Below the pieces are notes generated by a model. That model did not search any database and was not told the origin of the DNA. It worked only from the letters and a program-made list of their open reading frames with translations. This document shows positions 8,793 to 15,787 of a stretch of DNA of 64,000 nt, in pieces. How positions within the stretch are numbered: the stretch's first letter is position 1; the number at the start of each line of letters is the position of its first letter. Location: positions 1 to 64,000 of the forward strand of contig NZ_JTDK01000007.1 in assembly GCF_000802305.1 (NCBI RefSeq). Reading direction: 5' to 3'. A program made the position numbers and the translations under genes. Source of the stretch: Microbacterium mangrovi (GTDB lineage: Bacteria > Actinomycetota > Actinomycetes > Actinomycetales > Microbacteriaceae).

Positions 8793-11632
8793 GCGTTCAC
8801 CTCGGCGGTGTCGGAGGTGCGCACCGGCGCGGCGGCGCTCACCTCGAGAACGGAAGAGTCGGGATGCCCGGCCTCGGCGAGCACGGAATGGGCGGCGGCG
8901 ACGTCGGTCGCCGTGCCGACGACGGTCAGGGGGCGTCCGGCATCCCGCAGGACCGCGGCGGCCTGGTCGCGCCGTGCCGACGTGGCCAGCACGTCGAGCC
9001 CGTCGACGACGAGCAGCTCCGCACGACCGCGCACGGCGCGACGCAGGTCGGCCACCGGGTCGGTCGACTCGTTCAGCAGCGCCAGGGCGACCCGGCGCCG
9101 CACCCACGGGCCGCGTTCGGGCAGCAGGTGTCCCTCGACCTTGACGATCCCGCCGGTCGGGGCGACGCGACCGGCGAGGGTGAGCGCCAGGGCGCGGGCC
9201 GCGCGGGCGTCGGTGCCGGTCAGTACCAGGGCCTCGCCCGGATCCACCCGCACCGTCACGTCGCGGTAGAGGCAGACCTCGTCGTGGTCGACGAGTTCGA
9301 GCGCGTCGGCGGCGACCATCGCGGTCGTGTCCGGCTCCGGCCAGTCGGCGTGCGCGAGCTCGCGCTCCACCGCCTCGCCCTCGATGTCGAAGTGGGGGAG
9401 GATGCGCGCGAGGCGCTTCGGCATCCACCACGCACTCGTGCCGAGCAGGGTCATCACGGCCGGCACCAGTGTCATACGCACGAGGAACGCGTCGATCGCG
9501 ATGCCCGCGGCAAGCCCCAGGGCGATCGGTTTCAGGTTGGCGTCGCCTTCGGGCACGAACGAGGCGAACACCCCGAACATGATCACCGCGGCGGCGGTCA
9601 CCACGCGGGCGGAGGACCGGTAGCCGCTGCGGACGGCATCCACCGCGAGCGTGCGGTCGGCGACGCCCCCGGCGGCCCGGCGGGCGTGGACGAAGTCCTC
9701 CCGCATGCGGGACACCAGGAACACCTCGTAGTCCATGGCGAGCCCGAACAGGACGCCCATCAGGATGATCGGCATGAAGCTGATGATCGGGCCCACCTTG
9801 GCGACCCCGAGGAAGTCGGCTCCCCAGCCCCAGATGAACACCGCCGACACGATGCCGAACGCGGCCAGCACCGACAGCAGGTATCCGGCGGCGGCCTTCA
9901 GCGGCACCCAGATCGACCGGAACACGATCGCCAGCAGCACGAGGGACAGACCGACCACGAACACGCCGAACGGCAGCAGCGCCGCGCCGAGCCGGTCGGA
10001 GATGTCGATCGCGACCGCGGTGAAGCCGGTCACCTTGAGGTCGACGTCGTAAGTGCTCTGGAAGTGATCGTGCTTCGCGCGGAGCTCCCGCACCAGGTCG
10101 GCGGTCTTCGGATCGTCAGGGGCCGTGGTCGGGATGATCTGGATGAGTCCGGTGTCGGCGGTCTTGTTCGGCGTCGCCAGCGGCACCTTCGCGACGCCCG
10201 GCATCTTCTCGATCTCGGACTTGAGGTCCTTCATCAGCGTCAGGGGATCGTTGGAGGTGACGATGGTCCCGGTCATGATGAGCGGACCGTTGAAGCCCGG
10301 ACCGAAGTGCTCGCTGATCAGGTCGTAGGTCTGACGCGCCTCGTTCTCCTTGGGCAGCATGCCGGCGTTCGGCAGCGCCAGGGCGAGGCTCGCGGCCGGA
10401 ATCGCGAGGACGCCGAGCGTGATCACGACCGACAGCGTCGTGACGACGGGATGCTTCGTCGTGAGTCCGACCCAGCGCGCGGCGAACCCGCGTCGTGCCG
10501 GCTTCCCGGCGGCACGGGTGGGCGCGTCCTCGGTCTGGGATCCCTCCCCGGGCGTTTCGTCTCGCTCCTTCGTCGCACGCTCGACGACCGTCTTGCGGCG
10601 GCGGCCGCCCCAGCCGCGCACACGGCCCTTGACGAACCCGAGGAATGCCGGGGTCAGGGTGACCGCGATGAGCACCGCGATCGCGACGGCGACCGCCGCG
10701 GCGATGCCCATGGTCGTGAGGAACGGGATGCCGGCGAACGCGAGTCCGATGAGCGCGATGAGCACCGTGACGCCCGCGAACATGACGGCGGATCCGGCGG
10801 TGCCGGTCGCCCGGGCCGCGGATTCCTCGGGCTCGACGCCCGATCTCACCTGGTCCTGATGTCTCGCGATGATGAACAGGGCGTAGTCGATGCCGACGGC
10901 GAGCCCGAGCATGAGCGCGAGCATCGGGGTGGTCGCGGAGATCGTGGCGAAAGCGGTCGCCAGGAAGATGAGGGCCATCGACAGCCCCACCCCGAGCAGA
11001 GCGGTCACCAGGGGGAGTCCGGCGACCACGAACGACCGGAACGTCACGACGAGCACCACCAGGGCGATGAGCAGACCCACCGCCTCGATGATCGAGATCG
11101 TCGGCAGCGACTGCGCGAACAGGTCTCCGCCCAGTGACACCGTCGATCCGGCCGGCAGCTGGTTCTGCAGTGCCTCGGTCGCGGCGGTGAGGTCGTCCTT
11201 GGTGGTCTTCTTGACGTCGGTGACCTGGCCCTTGAACTGCATCTGCACGATCGCGGCCGAGTCGTCGTGCGAGATCAGGCCGGTGACGTACTTGCTGTAC
11301 GGGTCGGTGACGCCGAGCACCCCGTCGAGCTTGCCGATGCCGTCGATCGTGCTCTTGATGTCGGAGGTGTAGGGCTCGTCCCTGACGCTGTCGCCGGGCG
11401 CCGCGACCACGATGAACTGGGCGTTCGTCCCCGCCGCCTGCGGGAACGTGCGGTTCAGCTGCGCGATGCCCTCCTGCGACTCGGTGCCGGGGATGGAGAA
11501 GCTGTTGTCGGTTCCCTTGGCGAACAGCGCCACCCCGCCGCCGGCGAGGAGGAGCAGCAGGATCCAGGAGACGAGGACGCGCCACGGATGCCGATAGGAC
11601 CAGCGTCCGAGGGAGTACAGCAGGGTGGACAC
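8789..11632 (-). CDS. MMPL/RND-family transporter with a C-terminal degenerate ABC-ATPase-like domain
   Basis: The GTG at 11632-11630 has a GGAGG site just upstream; a TTG 18 bases earlier is less likely. The 947-residue product has the MMPL layout: helix 1, a large extracytoplasmic domain, five helices with RND-type sequence (DYALFIIARHQDQ), a cytoplasmic linker, then a second copy of this plan (DYEVFLVSRMRED). Residues from about 770 on do not belong to MMPL proteins and resemble an ABC nucleotide-binding domain. A P-loop-like stretch (LTGTDARAARALAL) lacks the GKS/T lysine, and a Walker-B-like strand (ELLVVDGLD) lacks the glutamate. The domain is therefore probably non-catalytic. MMPL proteins export lipids or drugs using the proton gradient. 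Confidence 0.85.
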   Translation of the reverse strand: MSTLLYSLGRWSYRHPWRVLVSWILLLLLAGGGVALFAKGTDNSFSIPGTESQEGIAQLNRTFPQAAGTNAQFIVVAAPGDSVRDEPYTSDIKSTIDGIGKLDGVLGVTDPYSKYVTGLISHDDSAAIVQMQFKGQVTDVKKTTKDDLTAATEALQNQLPAGSTVSLGGDLFAQSLPTISIIEAVGLLIALVVLVVTFRSFVVAGLPLVTALLGVGLSMALIFLATAFATISATTPMLALMLGLAVGIDYALFIIARHQDQVRSGVEPEESAARATGTAGSAVMFAGVTVLIALIGLAFAGIPFLTTMGIAAAVAVAIAVLIAVTLTPAFLGFVKGRVRGWGGRRRKTVVERATKERDETPGEGSQTEDAPTRAAGKPARRGFAARWVGLTTKHPVVTTLSVVITLGVLAIPAASLALALPNAGMLPKENEARQTYDLISEHFGPGFNGPLIMTGTIVTSNDPLTLMKDLKSEIEKMPGVAKVPLATPNKTADTGLIQIIPTTAPDDPKTADLVRELRAKHDHFQSTYDVDLKVTGFTAVAIDISDRLGAALLPFGVFVVGLSLVLLAIVFRSIWVPLKAAAGYLLSVLAAFGIVSAVFIWGWGADFLGVAKVGPIISFMPIILMGVLFGLAMDYEVFLVSRMREDFVHARRAAGGVADRTLAVDAVRSGYRSSARVVTAAAVIMFGVFASFVPEGDANLKPIALGLAAGIAIDAFLVRMTLVPAVMTLLGTSAWWMPKRLARILPHFDIEGEAVERELAHADWPEPDTTAMVAADALELVDHDEVCLYRDVTVRVDPGEALVLTGTDARAARALALTLAGRVAPTGGIVKVEGHLLPERGPWVRRRVALALLNESTDPVADLRRAVRGRAELLVVDGLDVLATSARRDQAAAVLRDAGRPLTVVGTATDVAAAHSVLAEAGHPDSSVLEVSAAAPVRTSDTAEVNA
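10552..10590 (-). repeat. GTTGAGCGA-family repeat inside the MMPL reading frame
   Basis: On the minus strand this reads as a diverged copy of the repeat seen at 6487 and encodes about 13 charged residues (VVERATKERDETP). It lies in the cytoplasmic linker of the MMPL protein, near residues 348-360, and the reading frame is kept. Confidence 0.55.
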
Positions 11633-11664
11633 GGTGCCTCCGGTGTGCAAAAGGTCGGGAATTC

Positions 11665-11697
11665 GATACGCCGGTGTATCCGATACAATTGTGTATC
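11665..11697. promoter_or_regulatory. two tandem TetR operator-like palindromes, GATAC-N6-GTATC
   Basis: Two 16-base palindromes of the form GATAC-N6-GTATC lie at 11665-11680 and 11682-11697, one helical turn and a half apart (17 bases). They sit between the divergent MMPL and TetR genes. They are the probable binding sites of the adjacent TetR repressor. The second overlaps a TACAAT hexamer that may be a -10 element reading towards the TetR gene. Confidence 0.7.
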
Positions 11698-11766
11698 GTA
11701 GAACCGTGGCGCTCGCCGAATCTGAACGTCAGGTGTGAGAATGGCCCGAGCTGAGGAGGCGATGAG

Positions 11767-12414
11767 ATGACCGACGTGAAAGCGCCCACGCGAAGCCGTG
11801 AGAACACGCGCCAGCGGCTGATGGATGCCGCCATGGAGGTGTTCGCCGAGGTCGGCCTGGATGCCGCATCCGTCGAGGCGATCTGCGACCGGGCGGGCTT
11901 CACCCGCGGCGCGTTCTACTCGAACTTCGACACCAAGGACGAGTTGTTCCTGCAGCTGGCCGCCCGCGTCGCCTCCGACCGCGTGACCGCTGTGCAAGCC
12001 CGTATCGGGGAGCTCGTCGCCGCCGGCACCGACGGCTTCGACGAGGGCGAGATCGCCGGCCTGCTCGAGCAGGTGCTCGACGTCGGCATCCTCGGTCGCT
12101 CCGACGTGCTGCTCATGAGCGAGATCCGCCTGCGGTCGCTGCGCGACCCCGACGTCGCCCGGGCGCTGCTGGTGCAGGATGCCGAACTGTGTCGCACCGT
12201 CTCTCAGATGATCACCGGCATCGCCGCGCTCAAGGGCGCCGAGCTGCAGATGGATGCCGACCAGGCGGCGCAGCTGATGCTCACCGTGTGGGAGACCTCC
12301 GCCGTGCACGCCGTGATGCAGGGCGTCGCCGACGAGTCCCAGGCCGGCGTCGACGCGCTGCGGGCGACCACCGGCGCGCGCCTCGCCGAGGTCGCGCACC
12401 TCGTCCTCTGCTGA
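11767..12414 (+). CDS. TetR/AcrR family transcriptional regulator
   Basis: The 215-residue protein has an N-terminal TetR DNA-binding domain at residues 10-60, including the family phrase ICDRAGFTRGAFYSNFDTKDEL. A helical ligand-binding domain follows. A purine-rich site (GAGGAGG) precedes the ATG. It is divergent from the MMPL-YhgE genes, and the shared upstream region contains two GATAC-N6-GTATC palindromes. It is therefore most likely an autoregulated repressor of that transporter operon. The inducer is unknown. Confidence 0.88.
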   Translation: MTDVKAPTRSRENTRQRLMDAAMEVFAEVGLDAASVEAICDRAGFTRGAFYSNFDTKDELFLQLAARVASDRVTAVQARIGELVAAGTDGFDEGEIAGLLEQVLDVGILGRSDVLLMSEIRLRSLRDPDVARALLVQDAELCRTVSQMITGIAALKGAELQMDADQAAQLMLTVWETSAVHAVMQGVADESQAGVDALRATTGARLAEVAHLVLC

Positions 12415-12416
12415 AC

Positions 12417-12471
12417 GCGCCCTTCGTCTCGCTGCGCGGTTCCTGAGCGAGCGAAGCGAGACGAAGGGCGC
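12417..12471. terminator. bidirectional hairpin made of two inverted repeat copies
   Basis: Perfectly complementary 17-base arms (12417-12433 and 12455-12471) flank a loop of 21 bases, exactly between the convergent TetR and menC genes. Both arms are copies of the GACGAAACGC-type repeat, so the repeat family here probably serves as a shared terminator. Confidence 0.7.
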
Positions 12472-12492
12472 TCAGGGACCGGGGTGGGGCCC

Positions 12493-13476
12493 TCAGAGCA
12501 GCTCGTGGCAGCGGGCGACGCGATCGCGCCACCACGCCGCGCGCTCGGCGGGAGCGGCCAGCTCGTCGAGCAGGGCGGCATCCGGCGTGACGCGGCCGAC
12601 CGGAAGTGAACCGCCGCTCGGGGCCAGCGCCGGGGCTGCGACGTCCGCGGTGAACAGCGACGACGTGCCCAGTCCGCAGTCGTAGTCGAGGTCGGGGAGG
12701 GCGGCCGCGAGCGCCGTGCCCATCGCCAGCCCCACCGAAGTGTCCAGGGCACTGGACACGACCGCCGGCAGGCCCGCGTCGGCCACGATCTCCAGCGCGC
12801 GGCGCACTCCGCCGAGCGGCTGCGCCTTCACGATCAGGATGTCGGCGGCCTCCGCGCGGGCGACGGCGAGCGGGTCCGACGCCTTGCGCACGCTCTCGTC
12901 GGCGGCGATCTGCACGTCGAGGTTGCGGATGCGCAGCCGCACCACGGCCAGTTCGGGCACGCTCGCGCAGGGCTGCTCGACGTACTCGAGGTCGAAGGGC
13001 TCGAGCATCCGGATCGCATGCTCGGCCTCGTCCACGTTCCAGCCGGCGTTGGCATCCACCCGGATGCGTCCGGCCGGGCCGAGGAGCTCGCGCACGGCCC
13101 GCACCCGCGCGACGTCGTCGGTGAGACTCTGACCGCGCTCGGCGACCTTGACCTTCGCGGTGCGGCATCCGTCGAAGCGGGCGAGCACCGCGGCGACCTC
13201 CGTCGCGGCGACGGCCGGCACCGTCGCGTTCACCGGGATCCGGTCGCGCACGGCGGCCGGCTGCGGATGCCACGCGTAGTCGATCGCGGCGGCGAGCCAG
13301 ACGGATGCCTCGACGTCGCCGTACTCGGGGAACGGGGAGAACTCGGCCCAGCCCTCGGGCCCCTCGAACAGCAGCGCCTCGCGCACGTCGACGCCGCGGA
13401 ACCGCGTCGCCATGGGCAGGGCGACGACCCGTGCGGTGGAGAGGATGTCGGCGAGCGGGGGGAGAGGCTGCGGCAT
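12493..13476 (-). CDS. menC: o-succinylbenzoate synthase
   Basis: The start is the ATG at 13476-13474, giving 327 residues, the normal length for actinobacterial MenC. It belongs to the enolase superfamily. The KxK motif holds K108 and K110 (TAKVKV), the metal ligands are D141 (DANAGW), E167 (EYVEQP) and D193 (AADES), and the opposite base is K217 (IVKAQP). It dehydrates SHCHC to 2-succinylbenzoate in menaquinone synthesis. It is a single gene on the minus strand, separate from menB and menE on the plus strand 10 kb further on. The upstream frame continues but has no homology and no better start. Confidence 0.93.
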   Translation of the reverse strand: MPQPLPPLADILSTARVVALPMATRFRGVDVREALLFEGPEGWAEFSPFPEYGDVEASVWLAAAIDYAWHPQPAAVRDRIPVNATVPAVAATEVAAVLARFDGCRTAKVKVAERGQSLTDDVARVRAVRELLGPAGRIRVDANAGWNVDEAEHAIRMLEPFDLEYVEQPCASVPELAVVRLRIRNLDVQIAADESVRKASDPLAVARAEAADILIVKAQPLGGVRRALEIVADAGLPAVVSSALDTSVGLAMGTALAAALPDLDYDCGLGTSSLFTADVAAPALAPSGGSLPVGRVTPDAALLDELAAPAERAAWWRDRVARCHELL

Positions 13477-13579
13477 CCCCCCATCTTGCTCCGTCGCGCG
13501 GGCTTTCGGTGTCAGCGCGGGTGTTCGGATCGGGGGCGCGGGCGCCGACGTGGTGCGCGAGCCCGGACGCTGTAGTCCA

Positions 13580-13608
13580 TTGCAATAGTGTGTGACACAC
13601 AGTATCGT
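13580..13608 (+). promoter_or_regulatory. promoter with an operator palindrome in the spacer, for the PadR gene
   Basis: TTGCAA (13580-13585) and TATCGT (13603-13608) are 17 bases apart. The perfect palindrome GTGTGTGACACAC (13588-13600) fills the spacer, a position where a bound repressor would block RNA polymerase. The GTG at 13616 is 7 bases after the -10 box, so the transcript would be leaderless. Confidence 0.6.
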
Positions 13609-13615
13609 GTGAGAG

Positions 13616-13951
13616 GTGAGCGAGAACGAGGTCTTCGACACGCACCTGCAGGAGCTGCGGCGCGGCACCGTGGTGCTGGCGTGCCTGCGCCTGCTCGTCA
13701 CGCCGGGCTACGGCTACGGGCTGCTCGAAGAGCTCGCCGCCCGCGGATTCGCGACCGATGCGAACACCCTCTACCCGCTGCTCCGGCGGCTGGAGAAGCA
13801 GGGGTATCTGCGCAGCGAGTGGAACACCGACGAGGCCCGCCCGCGCAAGTTCTACCGCACCAGTGAGACCGGCGCGGCTCTCGCCCGCACCATGACCGCC
13901 GACTTCCGCGCGATCGCCGACGCGATCGCGGCGCTGCCCGAGGAGGGCTGA
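13616..13951 (+). CDS. PadR family transcriptional regulator
   Basis: The 111-residue protein has the PadR winged helix: LVTPGYGYGLLEEL, then NTLYPLLRRLEKQGYL, then the wing segment RKFYRTSETG. It is of the short PadR class, without a large C-terminal domain. It is followed one base after its stop by a membrane protein with an N-terminal helical prefix domain, the usual partner of this regulator type. It probably represses its own promoter through the palindrome in the spacer. A paralogous pair lies at 37107-38367. Confidence 0.88.
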   Translation: MSENEVFDTHLQELRRGTVVLACLRLLVTPGYGYGLLEELAARGFATDANTLYPLLRRLEKQGYLRSEWNTDEARPRKFYRTSETGAALARTMTADFRAIADAIAALPEEG

Positions 13952-13952
13952 G

Positions 13953-14927
13953 ATGACCGACAAAGCCACCCTGACCGACCGCTACGTCGACGCGGCGATG
14001 CGCACCGTGCCCGAGAAGCAGCGGGCCGACCTCGGCGTCGAGCTGCACGGCTCGATCGCCGACCAGATCGATGCGCGGATCGACGCCGGTGAGACGCCGG
14101 ATGCCGCCGAGATCGCGGTCCTGACCGAGCTCGGCGACCCCGACAAGCTCGCCGCCGGATATACCGGCCGGGTGCTGCATCTCATCGGCCCGCGCTACTA
14201 CCTCGACTGGTGGCGGCTGCTGAAGCTGCTGCTGTGGATCGTGCCCGTCTGCGTCGCCTTCGGGATCGGGCTCGGCCAGGCGCTCGCCGGCGCGGCGCCG
14301 GGCACGATCATCGGGCAGATGGTGCTGGGCGTGATGCAGGCGATCCTGCAGGTGTCGTTCTGGACCACGCTGGTGTTCGTCATCCTCGAGCGCACCGGTC
14401 ACGAGACGATGGACGCCGGACCCTGGACGCCCGATCGGCTGCCGGAGCCGAAGCAGAGCGGGGCCGCGCTCGGCGACGCGATCGCCGTCATCGTGTGCCT
14501 GCTGATCACCGCCGGGGCGATCGTGTGGGACCTCACGATCGGGTTCGTCCCGGGGCATCCGGTCTCGATCCTGAACCCGCAGCTATGGCCCTGGGCCGTG
14601 CTGTCGCTGTTCGTGGTGATGGCGCTGCGCTGCGCGCTCGCCGTCGCGGTGTGGGTGCGCGGTCGCTGGACGCGCATGCTCGCCACGCTCAACACCGTGC
14701 TCGCCCTGATCGTCTGGGGCATCCTCGCGTACACCGGAGGCTGGGTGTTCAACCCGGCCTTGGTGCCGCCGCTGAACCCGGCCTTCTTCGAAGCCGTCAT
14801 CGGCGCGCAGGATGCCGCGACCGTGCAGCGCGTGCTCACGGTGCTCATCTGGGCGGGCGCGGCCGTGATCGTCGCGTGGGATGCCGTCGACAGCGTCCTG
14901 AAGGCCCGCCGCTCGCGCGTGGCGTGA
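13953..14927 (+). CDS. permease-prefix (HAAS-like) domain membrane protein, PadR partner
   Basis: The 324-residue protein has a soluble helical N-terminal domain of about 85 residues (RYVDAAMRTVPEKQRADLGVEL, ending ELGDPDKLAAGYTGR). This is the pattern of the small domain found before permeases and after PadR genes. Six or so hydrophobic segments follow between residues 90 and 310. The function is not known. Being encoded directly behind a PadR regulator, it may pass an envelope signal to the regulator or respond to it. It shares the N-terminal domain type with the protein at 37456. Confidence 0.7.
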   Translation: MTDKATLTDRYVDAAMRTVPEKQRADLGVELHGSIADQIDARIDAGETPDAAEIAVLTELGDPDKLAAGYTGRVLHLIGPRYYLDWWRLLKLLLWIVPVCVAFGIGLGQALAGAAPGTIIGQMVLGVMQAILQVSFWTTLVFVILERTGHETMDAGPWTPDRLPEPKQSGAALGDAIAVIVCLLITAGAIVWDLTIGFVPGHPVSILNPQLWPWAVLSLFVVMALRCALAVAVWVRGRWTRMLATLNTVLALIVWGILAYTGGWVFNPALVPPLNPAFFEAVIGAQDAATVQRVLTVLIWAGAAVIVAWDAVDSVLKARRSRVA

Positions 14928-14968
14928 TACCGGAGGACATGCGCGGGCACCGGCATCCCGCACGCCCG

Positions 14969-14974
14969 TAGGCT
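14969..14974 (+). promoter_or_regulatory. -10 box (TAGGCT) before the LLM-metH operon
   Basis: TAGGCT ends 6 bases before the ATG at 14981, again indicating a leaderless transcript. metH starts 3 bases after the first gene, so this is the only promoter visible for metH. Confidence 0.5.
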
Positions 14975-14980
14975 TGACGC

Positions 14981-15784
14981 ATGCCCCTTCTCGACACTCC
15001 CGTGCGCCTCGGCGTGCAGCTCCAGCCCCAGCACGCCACCTACCCGCAGATCCGCGACGCGGTGCGCCGCTATGAGGATGCCGGTGTCGACATCCTGTTC
15101 AACTGGGATCACTTCTACCCGCTGCACGGCGACCCCGACGGCCTGCACTACGAGTCGTGGACGATGCTGGCCGCCTGGGCCGAGCAGACCGAGCGCGTCG
15201 AGTTCGGGGCGCTCGTGAACTGCAACAGCTACCGGAACGCCGACCTGCAGGCCGACATGGCCCGCACCATCGACCACATCAGCGCGCGCGGGGGCGAGGG
15301 CCGGTTCATCTTCGGCACGGGCGCCGGCTGGTTCGAGCGCGACTACGACGAGTACGGCTACGAGTTCGGCACGCCCGGGTCGCGCCTGAACGACCTGGCC
15401 GCGGGCCTGGAGCGCATCGAAACGCGCTGGTCGAAGCTCAACCCGGCACCCACGCGCCGCATCCCGGTGCTCATCGGCGGGCAGGGCGAGCAGAAGACGC
15501 TGCGCATCGTCGCCCGGCACGCCGACATCTGGCACAGCTTCGTCGCCCCGGACAAGGTCACCCACAAGCTCGACGTCATCGAGCGCTGGGCGGATGCCGA
15601 CGGTCACGACGTGTCGTCGCTGATCGTGTCGAGCGAGCTGCCGCGCCACGAGCAGGATGCCGACCGCGCCGACGCGCTGTACGCCGCGGGTGCGCGCCTG
15701 TTCACGATCGGCGTCGACGGACCCGACTACGCCCCCGAGACCGTCTCGCGCTGGCTGGCCTGGCGCGACGCGAAGAACGGCTGA
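14981..15784 (+). CDS. LLM-class flavin/F420-dependent oxidoreductase
   Basis: The 267-residue protein is a luciferase-like (bacterial luciferase superfamily) TIM barrel. Conserved stretches are RYEDAGVDILFNWDHFYP near the N-terminus, ERVEFGALVNCNSYRNADL, and the phosphate-binding GRFIFGTGAGWFERDY with the later IPVLIGGQGEQKTLRIVARHAD. These match the F420-dependent subgroup usually annotated TIGR03560-like. The substrate is not predictable. It is the first gene of a three-gene operon with metH and a Rossmann-fold reductase, 3 bases before metH. Confidence 0.8.
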   Translation: MPLLDTPVRLGVQLQPQHATYPQIRDAVRRYEDAGVDILFNWDHFYPLHGDPDGLHYESWTMLAAWAEQTERVEFGALVNCNSYRNADLQADMARTIDHISARGGEGRFIFGTGAGWFERDYDEYGYEFGTPGSRLNDLAAGLERIETRWSKLNPAPTRRIPVLIGGQGEQKTLRIVARHADIWHSFVAPDKVTHKLDVIERWADADGHDVSSLIVSSELPRHEQDADRADALYAAGARLFTIGVDGPDYAPETVSRWLAWRDAKNG

Positions 15785-15787
15785 TCC

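Noticed and set aside
15785..15787. Cobalamin riboswitch before metH
   Set aside because: Only three bases separate metH from the preceding gene, and no B12-box-like sequence is seen before that gene.
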